The notes below the pieces were generated by a model that saw only the letters and a list, made by a program, of their open reading frames with translations, searched no databases and was not told where the DNA came from. Positions 1 to 6,793 of a stretch of 10,226 nucleotides of DNA are shown here, one piece after another. Source of the DNA: an uncultured Thalassospira sp. (GTDB lineage Bacteria > Pseudomonadota > Alphaproteobacteria > Rhodospirillales_A > Thalassospiraceae); the NCBI GenBank assembly GCA_946885765.1, contig CAMPHD010000090.1, positions 1-10,226 on the forward strand, written 5' to 3'. The position numbers and the translations under genes are program-made. Each line of letters opens with the position of its first letter. Position 1 is the first letter of the stretch.

Positions 1-229
1 CTTGCTCAAACGCAGCATGACCAAACCGGTCATAGGCAGCACGCTTTTCCTGATCTTTCAGGACTTCATAGGCTTCGTTGACTTGCTTGAATTTTACTTC
101 GGCTTCGGTATCGCCCGGATTTTTATCCGGATGATACTTCATCGCCTGTTTACGATAGGCGCCTTTAAGCGTGGCTGCGTCGGCATCTTTGCCAACACCC
201 AACAGCTCGTAATAATCTTCTTTCGCCAT
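1..229 (-). CDS. dnaJ: DnaJ co-chaperone, N-terminal J-domain (partial)
   Basis: This is the first 76 codons of DnaJ, the Hsp40 partner that delivers unfolded clients to DnaK and stimulates its ATPase in the cytoplasm. The visible part is a textbook J-domain: it opens [12 protein letters not shown], the invariant HPD tripeptide is at residues 33-35 between helices II and III, and it continues through [14 protein letters not shown] and AAYDRFGH. The gene runs off the left edge, so the Gly/Phe linker, zinc-finger repeats and client-binding domain are not seen. The ATG at 229-227 is preceded by a GGAG Shine-Dalgarno at 236-239. It lies 104 nt downstream of dnaK on the same strand, the usual dnaK-dnaJ order, so the two are probably co-transcribed from the heat-shock promoter upstream of dnaK. 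Identity is certain; only the end is missing. Confidence 0.97.
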   Translation of the reverse strand, partial: MAKEDYYELLGVGKDADAATLKGAYRKQAMKYHPDKNPGDTEAEVKFKQVNEAYEVLKDQEKRAAYDRFGHAAFEQ

Positions 230-249
230 CTGTAACTCCGAAACACGGT

Positions 250-288
250 CGGGCCGTTCCCGCAATTATCTGCGTCCGGAACGGCCCG
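250..288 (-). other. Strong hairpin in the dnaK-dnaJ intergenic space
   Basis: A perfect 11-bp inverted repeat (CGGGCCGTTCC at 250-260, GGAACGGCCCG at 278-288) encloses a second 4-bp stem (CGCA 261-264 / TGCG 271-274) with a 6-nt loop. In the dnaK-dnaJ transcript (minus strand) it falls between the dnaK stop and the dnaJ ribosome-binding site and is followed by ACCGTGTTTCGG, which has no proper U-run. A complete terminator is therefore unlikely; attenuation, RNA processing or 3'-end protection of a dnaK-only mRNA is more plausible. The T-rich tract (290-298) lies on the plus-strand side, where it would end antisense transcription coming from dnaJ. Confidence 0.75.
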
Positions 289-333
289 ATTTTTATTTAC
301 AGGGCGTCGTTCAAGACGACCTCTGCGGTCGCC

Positions 334-2247
334 TTACTTGTCTTTTTTGCTGTCATCGACTTCTTCAAAGTCGGCGTCAACAACACCATCATCGGCCTGG
401 GCAGATGCATCAGCAGCTTCACCTTCGCCACCTTCTTCTGCCTGCTGTGCCTGATACATGGCTTCGCCAAGTTTCATTGCAGCCTGCTGAAGTTCATTAA
501 CCTTCGTGGTGATCGCTTCCGGATCTTCGCCGTCCTTGGCTTCTTTAAGCGCCGAAAGAGCGTCTTCGATCATCGATTTCGCACCGGCATCAACCTTGTC
601 ACCGTGTTCGGCAAGGTTTTTCTCGGTCGAATGGATGACGGCCTCCGCCTGGTTGCGGGCTTCGACAAGCGCTTTGCGCTTTTTATCGGTTTCCGCATTG
701 GCTTCGGCGTCCTTGACCATTTTTTCGATCTCGTCATCGCCAAGACCACCAGATGCCTGAATGCGGATCTGCTGTTCCTTGTTGGTCGCCTTGTCTTTGG
801 CAGACACGTTAACGATACCGTTGGCATCAATGTCAAAGGTCACTTCGATCTGCGGAACGCCACGCGGTGCCGGCGGGATACCGACCAGATCGAACTGGCC
901 AAGCATCTTGTTGTCAGCAGCCATTTCACGTTCACCCTGGAAGACACGGATGGTCACAGCCGTCTGATTGTCTTCCGCGGTCGAGAAAGTCTGCGACTTG
1001 CGGGTCGGGATCGTGGTGTTGCGGTCGATCAGTCGGGTGAATACGCCACCAAGGGTTTCGATACCCAGCGACAGCGGGGTAACGTCAAGCAGAAGAACGT
1101 CTTTGACGTCACCCTGCAGGACACCACCCTGAATGGCGGCACCAAGGGCAACAACTTCATCCGGGTTCACACCTTTGTGCGGTTCACGACCAAAGAACTC
1201 TTTAACGCGTTCCTGAACCTTCGGCATACGGGTCATACCGCCAACCAGAATCACGTCGTCGATTTCACCTGCGGTGATACCGGCGTCTTTCAGGGCCGCC
1301 TTGCACGGGGTCATCGTGCGTTCGATCAGGTCACCAACGAGGCTTTCAAGCTTCGCCCGCGACAGCTTGATGTTCAGGTGTTTCGGGCCTGATGCGTCAG
1401 CCGTGATAAACGGCAGGTTCACTTCGGTCTGCATCGACGAGGAAAGCTCGATCTTGGCTTTCTCGGCAGCCTCTTTCAGGCGCTGAAGTGCCAGACGGTC
1501 TTTACGCAGGTCGATCTGCTGTTCTTTTTTGAACTCGTCAGCAAGGTAATCGATGATGTTTTTATCGAAGTCTTCGCCGCCAAGGAAAGTATCGCCGTTC
1601 GTCGACTTAACTTCAAAGACACCGTCACCGATTTCGAGAACCGAGACGTCAAAGGTACCGCCACCAAGGTCATAAACGACCACGGTGCCACCATCTTTCT
1701 TGTCCAAACCATAAGCCAGTGCTGCTGCGGTCGGCTCGTTGATGATGCGTTTGACTTCAAGACCGGCAATTTTACCGGCGTCCTTGGTTGCCTGACGCTG
1801 GCTGTCGTTGAAATATGCCGGAACGGTAATAACGGCTTCGGTTACCGGCTCACCCAGATGGGCTTCTGCGGTTTCCTTCATCTTCTGAAGCACCATGGCT
1901 GCGATCTGGCTCGGTGCCATTTTCTCGCCATTGACTTCAACCCATGCGTCACCATTCTCGCCCGCGACAATTTTGTACGGGACAAGGTCTTTATCTTTTT
2001 CGACTTCCGGGTCGCCGTAACGACGGCCGATCAAACGTTTAATCGCAAACAGGGTGTTTTCCGGGTTGGTCACAGCCTGACGTTTCGCAGGCTGACCGAC
2101 AAGGCGCTCACCATCATTGGTGAAAGCAACCATCGACGGAGTGGTACGGGCACCTTCGCTGTTCTCGATCACGCGGCCTTCTTTGCCGTCCATGACTGCG
2201 ACGCAGGAGTTGGTGGTGCCAAGGTCGATACCGATAATCTTGCCCAT
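334..2247 (-). CDS. dnaK: Molecular chaperone DnaK (Hsp70)
   Basis: Complete 637-residue Hsp70, the same size as E. coli DnaK (638), an ATP-driven cytoplasmic chaperone for nascent and stress-denatured proteins. The nucleotide-binding domain spans about 1-382. It shows the phosphate-1 motif [10 protein letters not shown] near residues 6-15, [17 protein letters not shown] near 192-207 and [10 protein letters not shown] near 333-342. The interdomain linker [13 protein letters not shown] starts near 383. The substrate-binding beta domain and helical lid follow, ending in the acidic tail [13 protein letters not shown]. The start is the ATG at 2247-2245, preceded by AGAGGA (2255-2260). The reading frame stays open upstream to a GTG at 2370, but that codon lies inside the promoter -10 element and adds 41 residues unlike any Hsp70, so it is not the start. 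dnaJ follows on the same strand. Confidence 0.99.
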   Translation of the reverse strand: MGKIIGIDLGTTNSCVAVMDGKEGRVIENSEGARTTPSMVAFTNDGERLVGQPAKRQAVTNPENTLFAIKRLIGRRYGDPEVEKDKDLVPYKIVAGENGDAWVEVNGEKMAPSQIAAMVLQKMKETAEAHLGEPVTEAVITVPAYFNDSQRQATKDAGKIAGLEVKRIINEPTAAALAYGLDKKDGGTVVVYDLGGGTFDVSVLEIGDGVFEVKSTNGDTFLGGEDFDKNIIDYLADEFKKEQQIDLRKDRLALQRLKEAAEKAKIELSSSMQTEVNLPFITADASGPKHLNIKLSRAKLESLVGDLIERTMTPCKAALKDAGITAGEIDDVILVGGMTRMPKVQERVKEFFGREPHKGVNPDEVVALGAAIQGGVLQGDVKDVLLLDVTPLSLGIETLGGVFTRLIDRNTTIPTRKSQTFSTAEDNQTAVTIRVFQGEREMAADNKMLGQFDLVGIPPAPRGVPQIEVTFDIDANGIVNVSAKDKATNKEQQIRIQASGGLGDDEIEKMVKDAEANAETDKKRKALVEARNQAEAVIHSTEKNLAEHGDKVDAGAKSMIEDALSALKEAKDGEDPEAITTKVNELQQAAMKLGEAMYQAQQAEEGGEGEAADASAQADDGVVDADFEEVDDSKKDK

Positions 2248-2362
2248 AGTAAGTTCCTCTTTTAGCGGCCGGTCCGTCCCGCAGCCTTCACGTTCTAAGC
2301 GCTGCGCAGGACCTCCTGGGACCAATGGTTGTAATAGTCTCAAATTTCGTGGGGTAATTACC
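2248..2362 (-). promoter_or_regulatory. dnaK 5' leader with inverted repeats
   Basis: If transcription starts about 7 nt after the -10 element, dnaK has an untranslated leader of about 115 nt. Two structures are visible. A perfect palindrome GGGGTAATTACCCC at 2351-2364 would form a hairpin essentially at the 5' end of the RNA. A second repeat pairs CGCAGC (2280-2285) with GCTGCG (2301-2306), extended by GTCC (2276-2279) against GGAC (2319-2322). The second lies just upstream of the Shine-Dalgarno at 2255-2260. A role in mRNA stability or thermosensing is inference; I do not recognise a ROSE or CIRCE element. Confidence 0.4.
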
Positions 2363-2369
2363 CCGCGCA

Positions 2370-2401
2370 CCTATATATGAAAGTCATCAAAAACTCGCAA
2401 G
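2370..2401 (-). promoter_or_regulatory. RpoH (sigma-32) type heat-shock promoter of dnaK
   Basis: Read on the minus strand, CTTG (2401-2398) is followed by 18 nt and then CATATATAGG (2379-2370). The alphaproteobacterial RpoH consensus is CTTG, 17-18 nt, CYTATNTNNG, so only one consensus base differs (A in place of the pyrimidine). The position, about 125 nt upstream of the dnaK ATG and with no intervening gene, suits the main heat-shock promoter of the dnaK-dnaJ operon. The -10 overlaps the upstream in-frame GTG at 2370, which supports the downstream ATG as the true start. Confidence 0.7.
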
Positions 2402-2612
2402 CGGTGAAAACGGGGAATCTCGGGTGAATTTTACTCTGAAACGCGGAATCCGATCTCCGGAACCCGTTCCGGAAGCAATTTCACAACCAAAATTGCATCT
2501 TTCCAGACTGTTTTTGCAATTAGTTATGGGGAAATTCACTCAAAGCATATCGGGATTGCCGAGACTGCAAAGCCGCTTGGAAAGTGGCGCAAAACACCGC
2601 CGCGCCTTGATT
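2402..2612. other. Non-coding spacer between the DUF2244 gene and the dnaK promoter
   Basis: About 210 bp between the stop of the DUF2244 gene and the -35 of the dnaK promoter. Short open frames here do not look like protein. It holds two adjacent perfect inverted repeats at 2457-2496, described separately. I see no clear T-run terminator for the DUF2244 gene, so read-through into dnaK cannot be excluded. Confidence 0.5.
2457..2496. repeat. Two adjacent perfect inverted repeats upstream of dnaK
   Basis: The first is CCGGAAC (2457-2463) and GTTCCGG (2466-2472), two bases apart. The second is GCAATTT (2475-2481) and AAATTGC (2490-2496) with an 8-nt spacer. They are only two bases apart from each other. 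Neither is followed by a T-run on either strand, so they are not convincing intrinsic terminators. They sit 56-95 bp upstream of the dnaK -35 and could be protein-binding sites or a weak 3'-end structure for the DUF2244 transcript. Confidence 0.45.
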
Positions 2613-3122
2613 TCAGGACAATCCCGCTGGCTGCAGGTCGGGATGGCATCGCGCCTGACGCAACAAACGATCAAGCTTCCCGGCCAGATCCGTCTTTTCC
2701 TCGGCACCGAGAAATCCTGCGATCTCGAAACGCTTGCCATGTGATCGCAAATAAAGTTCGCATTGATCATCTTCACCACGTTCCAGCACAACCTGAAGCC
2801 AATAGGGCTGAAAATCAAATTCCTGCCGCGTGCCCCGTGCAGAAATTCTGGTAACACGTAGATTGTCCCGGCGAAGTTCGATCCGTTCTTCTACCCTTGC
2901 CGCGCGAAAACTGAAATGAAAGGCCAGCGTCAGCAGGATCACATCAACGCCCAAAAACCCGACTACCGGCCAGGCACCAACAGCCCAGAAAATCAAACCG
3001 ATTGATGATGTGACGCATGCCAGTATCACAACAATATTGCGCGCTGCCCGCCTGCTTAACGAACGTGGCGGGCGCAGATTGATGCGAAATATCGGTTTTT
3101 CGGTTCTTGGTACGGCTGGCAT
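2613..3122 (-). CDS. DUF2244 family inner-membrane protein
   Basis: A 169-residue protein whose layout fits the DUF2244 family, small proteobacterial membrane proteins of unknown function. A short basic cytoplasmic segment is followed by two hydrophobic helices at about 29-48 and 52-72 separated by a tight turn. The rest is a soluble domain of about 95 residues with the charged stretch RVEERIELRRDNLRVTR, then EFDFQPYWLQVVLERG and a C-terminal Leu/Arg-rich helix. The first family-typical residues (FRINLRPPRSLS) come at about residue 12, consistent with the ATG at 3122-3120, although its Shine-Dalgarno is weak. The gene is divergent from nth. No function can be read from the sequence; the family assignment rests on pattern recognition. 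Confidence 0.8.
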   Translation of the reverse strand: MPAVPRTEKPIFRINLRPPRSLSRRAARNIVVILACVTSSIGLIFWAVGAWPVVGFLGVDVILLTLAFHFSFRAARVEERIELRRDNLRVTRISARGTRQEFDFQPYWLQVVLERGEDDQCELYLRSHGKRFEIAGFLGAEEKTDLAGKLDRLLRQARCHPDLQPAGLS

Positions 3123-3322
3123 CGTAATCGACCGGTTTGCAGCGTTTCCAATCTGTCAATTCTGGAACGCTTCCAGATCAGTCGCAATCAAAATTCGACC
3201 TTTGCCAAGCGGCAGTTTATATATTTCGATATCAAGAGATCAGACCGGTGATAGAGGAAGTCAACCTCCGAACATCCCGAAAATGACCGCAAAATGCGGC
3301 ATCAACACAGAGATAAAGACCC
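3123..3322. promoter_or_regulatory. Divergent control region between the DUF2244 gene and nth
   Basis: A 200-bp space from which both genes must be transcribed in opposite directions. It contains a perfect repeat TCTGGAA (3161-3167) / TTCCAGA (3171-3177) with a 3-nt spacer, and a small hairpin CCGCA (3287-3291) / TGCGG (3295-3299) about 24 nt before the nth start. No convincing -35/-10 pair stands out. The palindrome at 3161-3177 would suit a dimeric regulator, but I do not recognise it as a known operator. Confidence 0.4.
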
Positions 3323-3976
3323 ATGTCCCGCCCGATGAGCAAAGCCGCCATAGAAGAATTTTTCCAGCGTCTTTCGGACGTCGACCCGGAACCGAAAGGG
3401 GAACTGGATTACACCAATCCCTATACGCTTCTGGTCGCTGTTGCCCTGTCGGCGCAGGCAACCGATGTTGGTGTCAACAAAGCCACCAAGAAGCTGTTTC
3501 AGATTGTCAAAACACCACAGGACATGCTGGATCTTGGTGAAGAAGCTCTGATTGAGCATATCAAAACCATCGGGCTCTATCGCGGCAAGGCCAAGAATGT
3601 CATGGCGGCAGCACGCTTACTTGTTGAAAAGCATGGAGGGATCGTCCCCAACGATCAGGACGCGCTTGAAGAACTGCCCGGTGTTGGTCGAAAAACAGCC
3701 AATGTTGTCCGCAACATTGCATGGGGCGAACATACCATGGCTGTCGATACGCATATTTTCAGGCTGGGCAACCGGACGGGTATGGCAAACGGTAAAAACG
3801 TGCTTGCCGTTGAAAAGGGCCTTTTGAAGAAGGTCCCGGCACGTTTCATGACCCACGCCCATCACTGGCTGATCTTGCACGGACGTTATATCTGCAAAGC
3901 GCGTAAGCCACGCTGTGCGGACTGCATTGTCAATGATCTGTGCAACTATAAAGACAAAACGTCCGCCGAAGCATAA
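3323..3976 (+). CDS. nth: Endonuclease III (DNA glycosylase/AP lyase)
   Basis: Complete 217-residue Nth, the bifunctional base-excision-repair enzyme that removes oxidised pyrimidines and cleaves the abasic site by beta-elimination. The helix-hairpin-helix motif LPGVGRKTAN covers about 118-127, with the expected catalytic lysine at 124. The catalytic aspartate is D142 in AVDTHIFRL. The C-terminal 4Fe-4S cluster is intact: Cys191, 198, 201 and 207 give the exact C-X6-C-X2-C-X5-C spacing. Length matches the E. coli enzyme (211). The ATG at 3323 has only a weak upstream AGAGA; a second ATG four codons later (3335) is possible. The gene converges on the lipoprotein gene downstream, and its last codons lie inside a hairpin. 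Identity is very secure. Confidence 0.97.
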   Translation: MSRPMSKAAIEEFFQRLSDVDPEPKGELDYTNPYTLLVAVALSAQATDVGVNKATKKLFQIVKTPQDMLDLGEEALIEHIKTIGLYRGKAKNVMAAARLLVEKHGGIVPNDQDALEELPGVGRKTANVVRNIAWGEHTMAVDTHIFRLGNRTGMANGKNVLAVEKGLLKKVPARFMTHAHHWLILHGRYICKARKPRCADCIVNDLCNYKDKTSAEA

Positions 3977-3987
3977 TCGGCGGACGT
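3959..3987. terminator. Shared convergent terminator overlapping the nth stop
   Basis: A perfect 11-bp stem (ACGTCCGCCGA 3959-3969 / TCGGCGGACGT 3977-3987) with a 7-nt loop that contains the nth stop codon TAA (3974-3976). On the minus strand it is followed by TTTTGTCTTTATAG, a good U-rich tail, so it should terminate the lipoprotein gene that ends at 4024. On the plus strand the following CCTGTATCAATTTAAAG is a poor tail, so termination of nth would be weaker or need trimming. The last six codons of nth are part of the stem and loop. Confidence 0.75.
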
Positions 3988-4023
3988 CCTGTATCAATTT
4001 AAAGCTTTTGGTGTCCGGTCGGA

Positions 4024-5457
4024 TCAGAAGACCTGATCAAATGCCGCCGGTGCCGGTGCCACGACTTTGGCACCATCAGGCTGGATTTGCATGACAGCGT
4101 AGCCCCGCTCCGAACGTCCCTGTGCGGTTAGACGGAAAATACCGTCCACCCCGACAAAACCGTTGGGATTGGTCACCGCTTCACGGGTCATATCACCGGA
4201 ATCGCGGGACAACACCGCGGCAAGGGCCGCACTGTCATAGGCCAGACTGGAAATCCGCGGCGGCTGTTCACCAAAGGTTCGCTTGAAACGGTCTGAAAAC
4301 AGTTTCCAGTTTTCCGGATCCGGTGCAGCAAATATACCGCCCTTGAGTGCTGGCTCGGAAAACAGGCCCGGATCGTTCCAGCCGAATGTCCCGATGAACT
4401 GAATCTGTGCACCGTCGACATCAAAATAGGCCAGAAGGGCCGAAACCTGACGAAGTTCGCCCCCCGTCGCAGGCAGTATCAAAGCATCGAAATCAAGTTC
4501 ACCCAGTGTATCAACACCTTCAAGCCGCTTCAAAGCACGCTGGGACGCTGCCGAACCATCTGCCTCCAACTCGCGCTTGCGTGCCCGCAAATTGGCACGT
4601 CGTGCATCGTAATTGGCAAAATCGCGGATCGTCTGTTCCAGGTTTTCGGAACCCGGTGCATAGAACGCGACCCGGCCAAGACTGCCCCCAACCCGCGACA
4701 CTATACCCTGAAGTGCCCCTGCGATCTGTCTGCCATAATCGTTTTGCGGTAACAAAGCCGCAAAACGATATTTGCCTCGTGTCGTTGCAAACCCGGCTGC
4801 GCGCGCAATCTGGTCTTCTGGCACAAATCCGTTGACCCAGACGCCGCTTTCAGCAACCCGCTGATTGTTTGAGAACGCAATCACGGGAACACCGGCGGCT
4901 TTGGCAATTTCGCTGGCACCACTAACCGATTCGGCAAAAAGCGGACCAAGGATCATTTTCGCACCGGCATTGATCGCCTGATGGGCTGCTGCCTGTCCGC
5001 CCTGATACGTTCCTGCCGTATCAATCGGCATCAGAACGAAATCGTCACCCGCAATGTCAAACATCGCCAGTTCGGCCGCATGGCGCATGGCGCGCCCCAG
5101 TTCCTCGTTAGGGCCCGATAGTGGCAGCAAAATCGCGACACGCTTTTCATTCAATGCCGCTTCGTCATTATAAAGTGTCAGTATTTCCTGACCTTCCCCT
5201 TCGGGCAGGGCGGCATCACCCTGCCAGGGATTTGCATCAGTCAGAAGCCCCTGATCAGGCGGCCGCGTCGGGTCATTCGCCGTTTCTACAGGTGCCCCAT
5301 CCCGTTGCATGCCCAACAGGTCCGTGATACTCGTGGTGCCACTGCATGCTGCAAGCCCCAGCGAAAGGACCACCACAGATGCCGTCCGGCGTGCGACCCG
5401 GCACCATGCCGAATTCCCGTCCAGATTCTGCAACGGATGACGTTTCGGAAAACCCAC
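4024..5457 (-). CDS. Penicillin-binding protein activator, LpoA/LppC-like lipoprotein
   Basis: A 477-residue predicted lipoprotein with a type-1 periplasmic-binding-protein fold, as in the C-terminal half of LpoA (YraM/LppC). In gammaproteobacteria LpoA activates the peptidoglycan synthase PBP1A; the same role here is inference. A basic N-region (CRVARR) precedes the hydrophobic VVVLSLGLAAC, with lipobox cysteine at residue 38. A Pro-rich, low-complexity linker leads to the binding fold from about 105, starting KRVAILLPLSGP, with GAKMILGPLF, GVPVIAFSNN and FDALILPATGG. E. coli LpoA (678 aa) has an extra N-terminal TPR domain that is absent here. The start is taken as GTG 5457-5455 because GGAGG (5463-5467) lies five bases upstream. 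An ATG at 5544 would put an unlikely 29-residue extension before the signal peptide. It is divergent from rsmI, as in E. coli. Confidence 0.88.
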   Translation of the reverse strand: MGFPKRHPLQNLDGNSAWCRVARRTASVVVLSLGLAACSGTTSITDLLGMQRDGAPVETANDPTRPPDQGLLTDANPWQGDAALPEGEGQEILTLYNDEAALNEKRVAILLPLSGPNEELGRAMRHAAELAMFDIAGDDFVLMPIDTAGTYQGGQAAAHQAINAGAKMILGPLFAESVSGASEIAKAAGVPVIAFSNNQRVAESGVWVNGFVPEDQIARAAGFATTRGKYRFAALLPQNDYGRQIAGALQGIVSRVGGSLGRVAFYAPGSENLEQTIRDFANYDARRANLRARKRELEADGSAASQRALKRLEGVDTLGELDFDALILPATGGELRQVSALLAYFDVDGAQIQFIGTFGWNDPGLFSEPALKGGIFAAPDPENWKLFSDRFKRTFGEQPPRISSLAYDSAALAAVLSRDSGDMTREAVTNPNGFVGVDGIFRLTAQGRSERGYAVMQIQPDGAKVVAPAPAAFDQVF

Positions 5458-6383
5458 TCTCACCTCCCGATAGCTCGTTTCGCACGCAGGGTAATGCGCG
5501 CGACGGATCAAGTAAACCGGATGAACGACTCTTGCCACTTTCATCTGGTCTTTATCTTGTCGCTACTCCAATCGGTAATTTGGGCGATATTACGTTTCGT
5601 GCGCTCGATATCCTTAAACGCGCCGACATTATTCTGTGCGAAGACACCAGAACATCCGGTAAATTACTGTCGCGATATGGGGTGAAAACCAAGCGGATCG
5701 CCTATCACGAACAGAACGCTGCCAAAATGCGCCCCGAAATCAGGAATCGCCTTGGCAAGGGACAGGCGCTTGCCCTGATTTCCGATGCAGGAACGCCACT
5801 GATCAACGACCCAGGCTACAAACTGGTGCGTGATTGCAAGACCGAGGGCTTTAACGTTACCGCCGCTCCCGGTGCCTCATCACCGATTGTCGCCCTTATT
5901 TTGTCGGGGCTTCCCAGCGATCATTTCTTTTATGCCGGCTTTCTGCCCCCCAAAACTTCGGCCCGCAAAAAGGAACTGGCACGCTTTTCCAACATCCCCG
6001 GAAGCCTGATCTTTCTTGAAAGTCCCAAACGGCTGGCGGGCAGTCTTTCTGATATGGCCGAAATGTTGGGCGATACACGTGAAGCTGCTGTCACCCGCGA
6101 ACTGACAAAGATGTTTGAGGAAGTCCGAACGGAAACACTCGGCAATCTGGCCGCTCACTACGCCACCGAAGGCGCACCCAAGGGTGAAATCGTTGTGATC
6201 GTCGGCCCGCAGAACGAACAGGACGCCGAACCCGATGCCGATGATATTGATGCACGTCTGATTGAACTTCTGAAAACCCTCCGGACCAAAGAAGCCGCCG
6301 ATCAACTTGCCAAGGAGACCGGCCTGAAAAAGCGTGACCTTTATAATCGTGCGCTTGAGCTTTCCAAACCGTCCGGGTCATAG
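5406..6383 (+). CDS. rsmI: 16S rRNA (cytidine-1402 2'-O)-methyltransferase RsmI
   Basis: RsmI (YraL) uses S-adenosylmethionine to 2'-O-methylate C1402 in the decoding centre of 16S rRNA. The tetrapyrrole-methylase-fold motifs are all present: GLYLVATPIGNLGDIT at about 48-63, CEDTRTSGKLL at 78-88, ISDAGTPLINDPG at 125-137, AAPGASSPIVAL at 153-164 and FFYAGFLP at 174-181. The C-terminal family signature GLKKRDLYNRAL is at 306-317. From the ATG at 5406 the protein is 325 residues, about 40 more than usual, all as a Ser/Pro/Asp-rich N-terminal tail. That start has no clear Shine-Dalgarno and overlaps the divergent lipoprotein gene by 52 bp. A TTG at 5532 (residue 43) would give a normal-length enzyme, so the start is uncertain although the identity is not. 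yraN follows after two bases. Confidence 0.93.
   Translation: MPNSRPDSATDDVSENPLSPPDSSFRTQGNARDGSSKPDERLLPLSSGLYLVATPIGNLGDITFRALDILKRADIILCEDTRTSGKLLSRYGVKTKRIAYHEQNAAKMRPEIRNRLGKGQALALISDAGTPLINDPGYKLVRDCKTEGFNVTAAPGASSPIVALILSGLPSDHFFYAGFLPPKTSARKKELARFSNIPGSLIFLESPKRLAGSLSDMAEMLGDTREAAVTRELTKMFEEVRTETLGNLAAHYATEGAPKGEIVVIVGPQNEQDAEPDADDIDARLIELLKTLRTKEAADQLAKETGLKKRDLYNRALELSKPSGS
5458..5467 (-). promoter_or_regulatory. Shine-Dalgarno fixing a GTG start for the lipoprotein gene
   Basis: On the minus strand GGGAGGTGAGA directly precedes GTG at 5457-5455, giving a GGAGG core (5463-5467) with a 5-nt spacer. No other start codon between here and the lipobox cysteine has a comparable site, and this start yields a 37-residue signal peptide of ordinary length. 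Confidence 0.7.
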
Positions 6384-6385
6384 CC

Positions 6386-6772
6386 ATGAAATTCAGCCGG
6401 ACAGCTCGTCGCAATACAGGCGTATATGATCGGCGCAAGGCCGAACGAGCCGGTCGACGTGCAGAATGGATATGCGCCTTATGGCTGCGGGTATGCGGTT
6501 ACCGCATCCTCGCAACCCGGTTTCGCTGCCCGGTCGGGGAAATCGATATCATTGCCCGAAAGGGCGATCTGATCGCCGCTGTCGAGGTTAAAAATCGCAG
6601 CAATATTGACGATGCCCTGAATGCATTACGCCCCAGACAGCAGCAACGTATCGCACAGGCACTTTCAACTTTTGCCACACGAATCGGCCATCATGGCGAT
6701 TTGCGTTTTGACATCATTGCAATCAGCAACGGGTGGCGTCTCAAGCACCTCAAAAACGCGTGGATGTTGTAA
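6386..6772 (+). CDS. yraN: YraN family protein (UPF0102), predicted nuclease fold
   Basis: A 128-residue member of the UPF0102/YraN family, which has a PD-(D/E)XK nuclease-like fold; the biological role is not settled. The family pattern is clear: Glu27 in the helix RRAEWICALWL, then GYRILATRFRCPVGEIDI with E52 and D54, and AAVEVKNR with E67 and K69. These are the residues that form the putative metal site in the fold. An RPRQQQRIAQAL helix and LRFDIIAI strand close the domain as expected. The start ATG (6386) lies two bases after the rsmI stop, so translation is almost certainly coupled; rsmI next to yraN is a widely conserved arrangement. Downstream, 21 bp separate its stop from the convergent DUF2000 gene. 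Confidence 0.92.
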   Translation: MKFSRTARRNTGVYDRRKAERAGRRAEWICALWLRVCGYRILATRFRCPVGEIDIIARKGDLIAAVEVKNRSNIDDALNALRPRQQQRIAQALSTFATRIGHHGDLRFDIIAISNGWRLKHLKNAWML

Positions 6773-6793
6773 GCGGGAATGGAATACCGGCCG

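Noticed and set aside
604..1392. 262-codon open frame on the plus strand opposite dnaK
   Set aside because: It is antisense to the conserved middle of dnaK, has no Shine-Dalgarno or recognisable domain, and its composition is what codon bias of dnaK produces on the opposite strand.
1858..2265. 135-codon open frame on the plus strand opposite the dnaK 5' end
   Set aside because: A shadow of the dnaK ATPase-domain coding sequence; no protein-like features.
2248..2370. 41-codon N-terminal extension of DnaK from GTG 2370
   Set aside because: No Hsp70 has such a leader, the GTG lies in the -10 element of the RpoH-type promoter, and the ATG at 2247 has a good Shine-Dalgarno.
2424..2744. 106-codon plus-strand open frame over the dnaK upstream spacer
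   Set aside because: It is antisense to the end of the DUF2244 gene, has no domain resemblance and no ribosome-binding site.
3010..3540. 176-codon plus-strand open frame bridging the DUF2244 gene and nth
   Set aside because: It overlaps nth in another frame and the DUF2244 gene antisense; the translation is not protein-like and both overlapped genes are secure.
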